A stretch of DNA of 64,000 bases from Prinia subflava (taxonomy: Eukaryota > Chordata > Aves > Passeriformes > Cisticolidae). How positions within the stretch are numbered: position 1 is the first letter of the stretch; each line of letters opens with the position of its first letter. Made by a program: the position numbers and the translations under genes. Under the pieces are notes generated by a model that worked only from the letters and a program-made list of their open reading frames with translations, did no database searches and was not told the origin of the DNA. The stretch spans positions 250,501 to 314,500 of the forward strand of contig NW_026960607.1 in assembly GCF_021018805.1 (NCBI RefSeq), given 5' to 3'. Positions 12,910 through 21,387 of this stretch are shown here, piece after piece.

Positions 12910-13497
12910 CTAAGAATATTTACCCAAAGTAGAGAACTGGATGAAAATAATCAGACAGATGAAAACCAACACCAGCAAAACCAGTATCATGCCATGGGGT
13001 CACATGGAAGTATAAATTACTGTATAGAAACTTCAGTTTTCTTCCCAGACCCAAAGGGGCAGATTTGCTGCTAGAGGTACACTCGAAAGCATTAATGCAA
13101 ACCACAGGCATGGTTTGCATTAAAACCTCAGTTCAACCGAGATTGGGTCCCAAGCTCTCCACTGCTGCAGCTTGCACTTTACAGAGAGCACCAAGCTCGG
13201 AGAGCCGACACCTTGCCTTCTCAGCGCCGGTGCCTCTGCCCCGGCCTGAGGGGGAGAACCCACCTCTCACAAGCAGCCCTGGGCTCTTCCAAACCCCTCC
13301 AGCCCGGGAGAGGGGGACCAGCTCTCTCTGCCCAGGGATCACTACAAACCAGACACTCTCCTTCTGCGGGAGACTCCGGACTGGAGCCGGGGATGGGCAC
13401 CACCGCAGCCCCTACCCCGCATCAGGGCGGGCCGGCTCGGGGGCCCCCAGGAAGGGGGCTTGCTTGGGCGCCGAAACCAAACTTCCAGCCCATTTTG
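12910..13497. other. GC-rich non-coding stretch
   Basis: From about 13130 the sequence becomes GC-rich with many CpG. ORFs on both strands overlap one another and show no recognisable product. It may be an outlying part of the HMGB2 CpG-rich domain or a non-coding exon; nothing in it decides. Confidence 0.4.
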
Positions 13498-14507
13498 TTA
13501 TGAACAAATTTCGCAGACGGCAGGGGCTGTGCCATTCCTGTCCTAGCCCCCATAGCGAGACAGCTCCATCCCCCCAGAGAAAAATGCTGAGCACCCATTA
13601 GCATATTAAAAGAGTTCTGAGCACTCAGAATGCAACCCCGCCCCTCCCTCCCTATTTGTGCTGTCACCCTGCCTTTTAGAAAAATGGGGTTTTTTCCTTT
13701 TTGCAAAGAACCCCATAGCTGGGGTGATTCTGCTGTCCCCAGAAAGCCGCTGACCCTCCTGGCTAGGCTAGAGGTACCACCCCCACACCCCAGCAAGTTT
13801 GAAGAGGAAGGAAAGCTGCCCGGTGGCATTCTACTACCTCATTAAAATGTGAAAAGGAGCAGCTCCTGCCTAGATTGCCCCGTCATTGTTCTCTGTAACT
13901 ACCTTTTCAGCAGGAATACCTCTGCTTCGACCAGGACAAATGCATATGCATTTGTATATGCAAATAAAACCGACCCTGTGAATCCTGGAAGATTTTTTAA
14001 GAGGAACTGCACCCCAGGATGAGAAGCTAGATGCAAAAGAGGAGAATTAGAGGCTGCCCTGGCCAAGGAAGGAGTGGACTCACCCCCTGGCCTGGTTTGA
14101 AGATTCACCATGACCTATGAGGAGTCTGAATGGAATGGGAGCCGGCCAGCTGAAGTGACTGAGACAGAGAACGGGAAACTCTTGAGGTTTTTCCCTGAGG
14201 GTAAAGAGCTGACGTCTGCTATGCTGGACTCCAGTGACAGACCCCTCACTGCTCTGCCCTCTGATGGTTGACCAGAGAGAGCTTCTAGCTGTTCCTGTGG
14301 AGACAAGGACTCGCCACCTACTGGGGACAGCTGAGTGAAGAACTGCAACAGCACCTGCTCCTTCGGATGGAGGCAGCAGCGTGAAGAACTTCGGTCGGAC
14401 TCTGCAATCCTGCTAATGACTTTAATAAAGAGCTGATAACTTTAATAAAGAGCTGAATATTAATAAAGGCATATGCCCTGTTCTTTTCACTTTTACAGCC
14501 AGCCGGC
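13498..14507 (+). mobile_element. LTR-like sequence abutting the HMGB2 CpG island
   Basis: LTR-like features: a possible start TGTTATGA near 13498, an octamer-type ATGCAAAT at about 13957 in an alternating palindromic context, and AATAAA-type signals at the far end (14420-14465) within a ~20-bp tandem duplication. The sequence then runs to ...TTTTACA near 14505. No target duplication is found, so the boundaries are uncertain and more than one element may be present. If real, its processing end lies only about 150 bp from the first CCAAT box of the HMGB2 promoter. Confidence 0.4.
14419..14456. repeat. Tandem duplication of ~20 bp containing TTTAATAAAGAGCTG
   Basis: The unit ACTTTAATAAAGAGCTGATA occurs twice in succession, the second copy diverging at its end. 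Each copy carries an AATAAA hexamer, so the candidate LTR poly(A) signal is doubled; a third AATAAA follows at about 14460. Confidence 0.85.
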
Positions 14508-14509
14508 TG

Positions 14510-15560
14510 CTGCCCCCCAGACCCCTGCCCCATGGAGGGAAAAACACAGGGAGAGGGCGGCCGAGCCGGGAGAGGCAGGGCTGAGGGCCCCGCCGCACTC
14601 CAGCAGTCGCCGGCCCCCCTCCCTTTGTATTTTTAAACCACGCTGCGGGCCCCGGGCTCCGCCCAATCAGATCGGCCGCAGCCCCCGCCAGCCAATGGCG
14701 GGGATCCCGCGGTTTTTTAAACCGTCCCTCTCCCCCAATCGCCGCCCAGCGCGCTCCACCCCGCCCCGCCCTCCCGCTCTCCTCACCCCAACCGCTTCCA
14801 ACAGGTAGGAGCACCAACGACTCCTTCGCGCTCGACCTAGCCTGTGAGTAGCTCGGCCGCTGACGGCAGAGCGGCAGACAGCCAATCACGTCGGGTCTCT
14901 GCGCCAGGGGGCGGAGCTCCGGGCAGTTTGAACCGGCGCGGCAGCCAATGGGCTGAGGCGGGGGGTGGGTTTTCGGGCGCCGCGGGTCGGCTTGCTGTGG
15001 CGGGCAGTGCTGCTGAAAAGAAGAGGCGGAAAGCGCGCGGCCGGGCACCATTCGGCAGCAGCACCTGAGGGAGCAGAGCCCCGGGTCGCCCGCTCCGCTC
15101 AGCCAGGCAAGGCCCGCGAACCCGCGGAGCGTGAGCGCGCCGGGAGGGACGGAGGGAGAGCGGGAAGGAGCGGACGCCAGCGGCGGAGCTGGGCGCAGAG
15201 GCAGCGAGGGGCTCCCGCGGCGGGCCGGCGGCACGCCCGAGGCTGAGGGGGGGATTCCTGGCTGCGGGTCGGGCCGGGAGGGCGGTGGCGGCTTCGGCCC
15301 CGGAGGTCTGGGGCTCGGGCGGCGGGGCCGGGCGGGCTGCCCGCCGCAGCCGCCGCGGGGGGCGGGGAGAGGCGCCTGGCGGCGGAAGGTGCCGCGGCCC
15401 CGGCGGGGAGGCACGGGCAGAGGGGGGCGGGGTCGGGCGCGCTGGCGCGGGAAGGCGCTGGCGGGCGAGAGGCGGGAACGGCCTCAGGCGCGGCTCTACC
15501 TCACGGCTTTCTCCACCCACCTCCTCCCGCAGGGACCCGCTGCCGACCTCGCCATGGGCA
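14510..15560 (+). promoter_or_regulatory. HMGB2: HMGB2 CpG-island promoter with CCAAT boxes and CHR element
   Basis: Very GC- and CpG-rich, without a convincing TATA box near the expected start. Five CCAAT boxes (NF-Y sites) are visible at 14663-14667, 14692-14696, 14735-14739, 14882-14886 and 14945-14949. A TTTGAA element sits at 14927-14932 between the last two. TTTGAA is the core of the cell-cycle homology region bound by DREAM/MuvB in genes peaking in G2/M, and pairing with CCAAT boxes is typical of that class. HMGB2 is known as a proliferation-linked gene, so the arrangement fits. The start site is inferred to lie roughly at 14950-15030. Confidence 0.7.
14960..15130 (+). other. HMGB2: HMGB2 exon 1 (non-coding, inferred)
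   Basis: The donor GC|GTGAGC at 15130/15131 is the best GT site in the CpG island. It pairs with the acceptor at 15531-15532 (pyrimidine-rich, CCCGCAG), giving an intron of about 402 bp. A non-coding first exon is usual for vertebrate HMGB genes. The 5' boundary is a guess. Confidence 0.5.
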
Positions 15561-15703
15561 AAGGCGACCCCAATAAGCCGCGGGGCAAGATGTCCTCGTA
15601 CGCCTACTTCGTGCAGACGTGCCGCGAGGAGCACAAGAAGAAGCACCCGGACTCGTCTGTCAACTTCACAGAGTTCTCGCGGAAGTGCTCGGAGCGGTGG
15701 AAG
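15533..15703 (+). other. HMGB2: HMGB2 exon 2 (first coding exon)
   Basis: Acceptor AG at 15531-15532, ATG at 15554, donor AAG|GTGAGC at 15703/15704. It encodes residues 1-50, the first part of HMG box A including C23 and C45. Ends in phase 0. Confidence 0.9.
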
Positions 15704-16904
15704 GTGAGCGGGGCTGCGCCGAGCCGAGCCGTGCTGAGACCTTGCCGGGTCAGCCCCCACCCCTGCTGCGGCTGCTGGGAAAAGATCCCTGGTAGCAGCT
15801 GCTGCTTAGGGGTTAGTGGGTCAGTAGCTGCTTTATCTCATCCAGACTCTTCCTTCCCCTCCGTGTGTTCACAGACAATGTCAAGCAAGGAAAAAGGAAA
15901 GTTTGAAGAAATGGCTAAAGGAGACAAAGCTCGTTATGACAGGGAGATGAAAAACTATGTTCCTCCCAAAGGCGAGAAGAAGGGAAAGAAGAAGGACCCC
16001 AATGCTCCTAAAAGACCACCGTGAGTGTTTCTATGACTCCCACCTCTCACACAGAAAAAAGTATTAATTTTAATAGTTTGATACTTAACTTTAATCGTTG
16101 TCTCTTGATGTAGATCTGCATTCTTCCTTTTCTGTTCTGAACACCGTCCAAAAATCAAAAATGATCACCCTGGCTTGTCTATTGGAGATACAGCAAAGAA
16201 ATTAGGTGAAATGTGGTCCGAACAGTCGGCCAAAGATAAACAGCCATATGAACAGAAGGCTGCAAAACTAAAGGAGAAGTATGAAAAGGTACAGTAAAAG
16301 TAATAAAACAAAGTTTAAGTTGTAGAGCTCACTATAAATACGCGACTTGTGTCTTGTACCCAAACCATTAGGGACTTAGAATTCTTAAAGCTTATGTCAG
16401 CCTCTGTCAGGCTTTAGAAGACGTGGAAAGATGTGGCGGGGCAGGTATCTGGAACTCTTACAGTGAACCTGGATGTGGGGTTTGCATGTCTTAGAGATTT
16501 TACCAGTAAGATGCCTTACTACCAGAAAACAGGTCACCTGCTTGCTAAAACAAACATAGTCAGACTCCAAAGCATTTTGGTCATAAAATTCTTAAAACTG
16601 TCTGCATTGCATGTTCTTTTGCTTAAAGATTTAAGCATGAAAATCCCAAGGTGGACATTCTGCTTTTCTGTCTGCACTGTCTCTGATCTATGCAGTACTG
16701 TAGTATTGAAATACTAAAGCAGTACAAATCTGTCTTCAGCATTCTATTGCTAGCAACTTAACAGTGTTTTTCTTGCAGGATATTGCAGCATATCGTGCCA
16801 AGAGCAAGAGTGATGGAGGAAAAAAGGGCCCAGGTAGGCCTGCAGGTTCTAAGAAGAAAGCAGAACCAGAGGAGGAGGAGGAAGAGGATGAGGAAGAAGA
16901 ATAA
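15554..16904 (+). CDS. HMGB2: High mobility group protein B2
   Basis: A nuclear non-histone chromatin protein that binds and bends DNA without sequence specificity; it assists nucleosome remodelling, transcription, repair and V(D)J recombination and can be secreted as an alarmin. Coding exons are 15554-15703, 15875-16020, 16114-16288 and 16779-16904, all with GT/AG borders and compatible phases, giving 198 residues. HMG box A spans about residues 9-79 and box B about 95-163. The redox cysteines C23, C45 and C106 are present. The C-terminus is an acidic run (12 acidic residues in the last 13), shorter than the roughly 20-residue tail usual in HMGB2 of about 207-210 aa. The ATG sits in a good Kozak context (GCCATGG). 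HMGB2 rather than HMGB1 or HMGB3 is favoured by the [17 protein letters not shown] start and by the neighbour GALNT7. The gene is convergent with GALNT7. Confidence 0.97.
15875..16020 (+). other. HMGB2: HMGB2 exon 3
   Basis: Acceptor TTCACAG ends at 15874; donor GTGAGT begins at 16021. It encodes the rest of box A and the basic linker up to the start of box B, and leaves two bases of a Pro codon. The upstream intron (15704-15874, 171 bp) is divisible by three and has no in-frame stop. Confidence 0.95.
16114..16288 (+). other. HMGB2: HMGB2 exon 4
   Basis: Acceptor TGATGTAG ends at 16113; donor AAG|GTACAG at 16288/16289. It completes the split Pro codon and encodes most of box B including C106, ending in phase 0. 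Confidence 0.95.
16779..16904 (+). other. HMGB2: HMGB2 exon 5, coding part
   Basis: Acceptor TTCTTGCAG ends at 16778; TAA at 16902-16904. It encodes the last 41 residues: the end of box B, the basic hinge and the short acidic tail. Confidence 0.95.
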
Positions 16905-17295
16905 ATGAATGTCGTGCTGTAAAGATTTATGCTCAGAATCCAATATTTTGCTAAGAATGTGAACTCAAGTGCAGCTCATTGTTAGCCTCAGTATAAAAAA
17001 TCTGTACAGAATTGTGTATAGGTAATGTAGTTCTTTGTAGGGAGACTTCAATTTATAATGTAAGCAGTAGCCAAGGGCTGCTACAGTTCAGTTTGGGAAA
17101 AAAAATAGTTGTTGAATGTTTCTGCTGTTCTGCATATTTAATGGTTTTATTGAAATTCAGTGACTGATAGTGAGGTGTTTCTTTTTAGCTAAGTAAAACA
17201 GGTAGCTTAATAGCTGATCTTATATTTTGTAGTATTTTGTTGCATTGTATTACTTTTTTTAACACTTTTGTAATAAAATGTTGTACATTGCTCGT
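16905..17295 (+). terminator. HMGB2: HMGB2 3' UTR and poly(A) signal
   Basis: About 390 bp of AT-rich sequence ending with a canonical AATAAA at 17272-17277 followed by a T/GT-rich stretch (about 17282-17310). The cleavage site is expected near 17290-17300. Confidence 0.8.
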
Positions 17296-17299
17296 TTTG

Positions 17300-19669
17300 T
17301 ATTCATGATGTTTCTGAGAGGTTGGGCACCCCAAGAATGTTGGAATCCTGTATGGGAACATGCAGTGTTCTTGGGCTCTTGCTGTTACTGCAAAACTAGC
17401 AAGTCCCTTATGCATTGACTCCTGGAGCTTTTGCTGCCACTTAAACTCCTTTAACTGATTTCCTCTCCAATATCCACTACTGTTAGTTAAAACTGATGCT
17501 TTCCTTTCAGTAAGGTTTACCTGTGTTACCTTGTGGGTGAAAAAAAATCTAAGTAGTGAAGTTCTTGATAATTGCTCCTGGATTATCTTCTTTCCCCAGA
17601 CTGCTGAAGCACAGGTCATTGTTTTGGCATAGTAGCTGATAATGAGTGAATGTTTTAACTTCCTTTTCCAAAGTTCAAGGGTCACTGGCCTTGGCTATAA
17701 GGCTGATGTGGTTAGAGGCATGTCTTCCCAGATGTTGCCTACTTCCCTCTCCCTCTGGCTCCAGTGTTAGTGGTTTCTCATAGAATACACAGCTTGCAGA
17801 ACAGCATGAAAAATGTTGGAATGTTATCTCCACGCATGCCAGTAGATTCCCGCAGAAAGGGCATTTGTAAAGAAAAGTGTTCCTGTTGCTTTCCTGTTTG
17901 TGGTTATAACAGTGTCACCAGTTATACTGTTTCTTGGCTTCCACTTTTTATTTTAGTCTAGTATATATAAAGGCTTAAATCTAGATACCTAGCAATATTT
18001 TCAGCTGGGGAATTTGAGATCCTACAGCTAAACTAAATAGCTTAAGTTTAATTTGTTGAGCTAAATACCAGGAAATAACTTATTAGCCTTTGAAAGCCCA
18101 GCCCTGAAATGTGTAATGTCTAAAAAGCTAAGTAATATAAAGGCCAGGGTTCCAGGATTTTGTTTAAAATGCCTCCCTATTCTCCATTAGCATATGAAGT
18201 TTGTGTCCCATCATTGTACTATGTGTAGGATAAAAAGTGCTTTCAGGACTTTACTATGGTAAATGTCACTGGGTAGGTCAAAGATAACAGCACTTTCTGA
18301 AACAAGAGGCTTGAGAGAAAACACTTTATATATTTTTTGTAAGCATGGAAATTAAGTAACTGTAAAGGCAATTCAAACATTTTTATACTGGAGTAGGTGT
18401 TAATCTTTGAGAGCCTTAGAAACCCAGAGTTGCTTCTTCCTCCCCACCCTGCCTCTGAGATACTTAAATAGCATCGGAAGGATTAGCTGCTGTTTTACAT
18501 GTTGGACCTGCCAAAGATAACTTGGCACAGGTGACATCAGTGGTTCCATTTTTCAGGCTCAGATTTCATGAAGCTGCAGGCATAAACTAGAAGTGAGAAG
18601 CAGTGGTTCTGTGCACAGCACCTCCAGTGCTCAAGAACATTTTTTGCTGTAGAATTTGCAGTCCTGCAGCACCTGTATGCTTAACTCGAAAATTCTTCCA
18701 TCTAGAGGCAATTCCCTGTTATAGTGTGTCTCCAAGATCATGCTGATCTTGTTACCTCATCCTGTTCAGACTTCCCTGTAGAAATGCACCATCCTGTCCT
18801 CTCACTTCTAACATTCCCTCCCTGGGCAGAACAGTGATGCTTCATAAAGTCTTTCTGATAAGATTATTTAAGTTTTCTGCAGTGGAGGAGTAAAGTCAAA
18901 ATAAATTGACTAATTTGTTTATTTGGAATGTTTGGGGATTTTTTAAAAATTGAAACAAAATATAATCCTTCACTTGTCCTTACAAGTTGCACACCAAAAG
19001 CTCTGCATCAGGCTGATCTATCAACTGAGAACAATGTAATGACTAAAGATAATTAACATTAAAAAAAAGTCCTTTTGGTAAGAAGGATGTTCAGTATAAA
19101 GGCAAATGGAAAAGAGTACATGAAAATTACTGCTTTCAAATTAAGCTTTAATAAGTATGATGTGGCAGGTCAGGGAGTTCATACAATGCCCATCTGCGAG
19201 CCCTTGCTGGAAAGGACTGATAAGTAATCCAAGTGTAAGGGGAATGTTCAGTAAAGATAAAGGCACAGAAGAAAAGCTAAATTAGTTTTTCACATCAGTG
19301 TTTAATATGGATAACCTTATACAATAACTCACTGGAGGTGAACTGGGAGGTCTGAAACCAAAAGTAAAAGGGATTCCCCAAATGATTGCAGGCATTGGGG
19401 AGAACTCTCAAATTGTACTAGACGTCCAGCATAAAGACATCTCACACAGTAAAGCAGAGCAAAAGAACACTAAAAATAAGTCTGAGGTAGATAAAGAAGA
19501 AGGAGAGAATAACAAATGTAGGAAAACAGTTTTTAGAAAGTTCAAGTTATTTCTAAACCAGTAAGCCAAAAAAAACCCTGCACATCAACAGGTCAGACAC
19601 AACAACATGTGGCAAAGCAAGAGCATCAGAGCAACATGAGAAAACAGACTAATAATTTTCAAACACATC
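17300..19669. other. Intergenic stretch, nothing recognised
   Basis: Downstream flank of HMGB2. ORFs are short and unrecognised on both strands, including a 166-codon reverse-strand ORF at 17185-17685 that overlaps the HMGB2 3' UTR. It shows no recognisable domain. Confidence 0.5.
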
Positions 19670-20215
19670 TGTCGTGGTTGAACTCCAACCAGCAACCAAG
19701 CCCCATGCTCTCCCAAGTGGCTACTCGCTCCCCCAAACAGTGGGATGGGGGAGAGAACTGGAACGGTAAAAGTAAGTAAACTCATGCCTTGAGAAAGAAG
19801 CAGCTTCATAATTGAAATAAAAGAATAATAAAGGAATAAATTATACTAAAAAGGAAAATAAAAAGAGAAATAAAGTGAGTGATGCAAATGAAAACCAACC
19901 AAATAATGCCCAGCCAGTTTTCAAAGAGTGTCCTTCGGACAGCTTTCACCCTAGTTATTTACTGACTCTTACGGTATCAAATATCAGGTTGGTCAGTGGT
20001 GGGGGTCACCTGTCCCAGCTGTGTCTCCTTCCAGCTTCTTGTGCACTCCCAGCCTCCTCGCTGTCAGGGCAGCATGAGAAGCTGAAAAGTCCTTGACTAA
20101 GTGTAAACACTGCTCAACGACAATTAAATCATCAGTGTGTTATCAACATTATCCTCCCCCTAAATCCAGTACCCAGCACTGTACCAGCTACTAGGAAGAA
20201 AATTAACTCACCCAA
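19670..20215 (-). mobile_element. Solo LTR (avian ERVL-type), reverse orientation
   Basis: The left edge reads TGTCGTGGTTGAA. The right part, read in reverse, contains the GAGTTAATTTTCTTCC start shared with the element at 41025, so this is one LTR family inserted in opposite directions. The Gly-rich and purine-rich segments in between also correspond in order. The two copies are clearly diverged. The outer few bases of the U3 end are altered near 20200-20220, and no target duplication was found. The family name is from memory of avian repeats and is not checked. Confidence 0.7.
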
Positions 20216-21135
20216 AGCCCGTGCATCCACACAAACAAGACAGTTGCCAAACTGTCCTAGGGACAATGGATGCTCAAGATACAGTAGCAATGCCTAGAAG
20301 AAAACTTTTTTAACCTTGTAGAGGAGTTTCAGGCAGTTTTCATGACAAAATTTTTTAATGGAAGAGGCATGGTGAAGCATGTCTCAAATTCAAGTGTAAA
20401 AGAACTTGAAACAAAATGACAGGACAGATGGTATTCATCCAAGAGTTCTAAGGAAACTCAAGTGATGAAATGGCTGAACTTTGAACCGTACTTTATATTT
20501 TTTTCACTTAAAGCTGTCTTAAGTGCTAGATGAATGGAAGGTCACAAATACGACAGTAATTTTTAGAAAACATTCAGTGATGCAGAGAGCTTCGGACCAG
20601 TAATGTCCACATGACAAGTTGGTAGGAGCCACAGTACAGCTGAGAGTTGCTGGACAAATGGCTGAATAGAACTTGTGATTTCAAATCCCATTCCATAGAG
20701 CTGTATATATTCTTTGAAGAAATCTGCAAACCTTAAGGTAAAGGAGATCAGGTAGTTTTGGTCTACTTGAGCTTTTCTCATCTACTTCTTATAAAATAAT
20801 TAAGTCACCATGGAAGATCTTGCATGAATAACAAGAGCTAACAGTGAAGATCTGCAAAGCCAGCCTGCAGCCTGAAGTAAAACCAGCAGGTGAAATATGG
20901 TGTTAGTACAAATTGTATTATATGTTATTATGTGCTCCCCTATCGCATGTGAAGGGGGAAAAACCACACCTTCAAGTTATGGGTAATATGGGGTAATATT
21001 ACATTTGTCTGGAGGAGATGCTGGAGCTGTAACAGATAATTCTGTGAAGACATAATGAATGTTTTCTAGAAAAGCAGATAGCATGTTAGGCATTATCAGG
21101 TAAAAAAGTTACAAACAAAACACATGTTCATTATT

Positions 21136-21387
21136 GCTGTTCTAATCAAGACGTGTGCGCGCGCATATTTACAAATTTCCAGACCAAAGGTTTAGCTTCA
21201 AAAAAATAAGACCAGCTTTGTAAATAGGCTTTGTTCTTCAATGACCTAAGAAAAAGGAAACCTTATATTCTATTCCTCTAGGAAAATGATAAGGCAATAA
21301 TGAATATCTGTTTTGTTTCTAACTTTTACCTGAAAATTGTAAATATGCATATGTATGTGTGTGTGTGTGTGTCTTGATTAGAACAGC
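21136..21387. repeat. Imperfect inverted repeat (252 bp), possible MITE or hairpin
   Basis: The first 17 bases (21136-21152) are the exact reverse complement of the last 17 (21371-21387). Pairing resumes further in: ATATTTACAA... at 21165-21178 matches ...TTGTAAATAT at about 21334-21345. The spacers are alternating purine-pyrimidine runs (GTGTGCGCGCGC on the left, a GT repeat on the right). About 150 bp of weakly paired sequence forms the centre. The layout suggests a non-autonomous DNA transposon or a single-locus palindrome; no clear target duplication is visible. Confidence 0.6.
21351..21372. repeat. GT dinucleotide microsatellite
   Basis: Uninterrupted run of about ten GT units following ATGCATATGTAT, in the right arm of the inverted repeat. 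Confidence 0.9.

Noticed and set aside
3900..14400. SAP30, expected by synteny on this side of HMGB2
   Set aside because: No SAP30-like zinc-finger or basic region found on either strand; probably lies further left.
15131..15553. N-terminal extension of HMGB2 from an upstream in-frame ATG
   Set aside because: It runs through intron 1, which has a good donor (15131) and acceptor (15531-15532). HMGB2 proteins start at MGKGDPNKP and the 15554 ATG has a strong Kozak context.
14422..15760. Long antisense ORFs (330 and 307 codons) over the HMGB2 CpG island
   Set aside because: High GC content removes stop codons; composition is Pro/Arg/Ala-rich, with no domain. They overlap promoter and exon 1-2 of HMGB2.
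17185..17685. 166-codon - strand ORF over the HMGB2 3' UTR and flank
   Set aside because: No recognisable domain, AT-rich sequence, overlaps the HMGB2 poly(A) region; likely chance.
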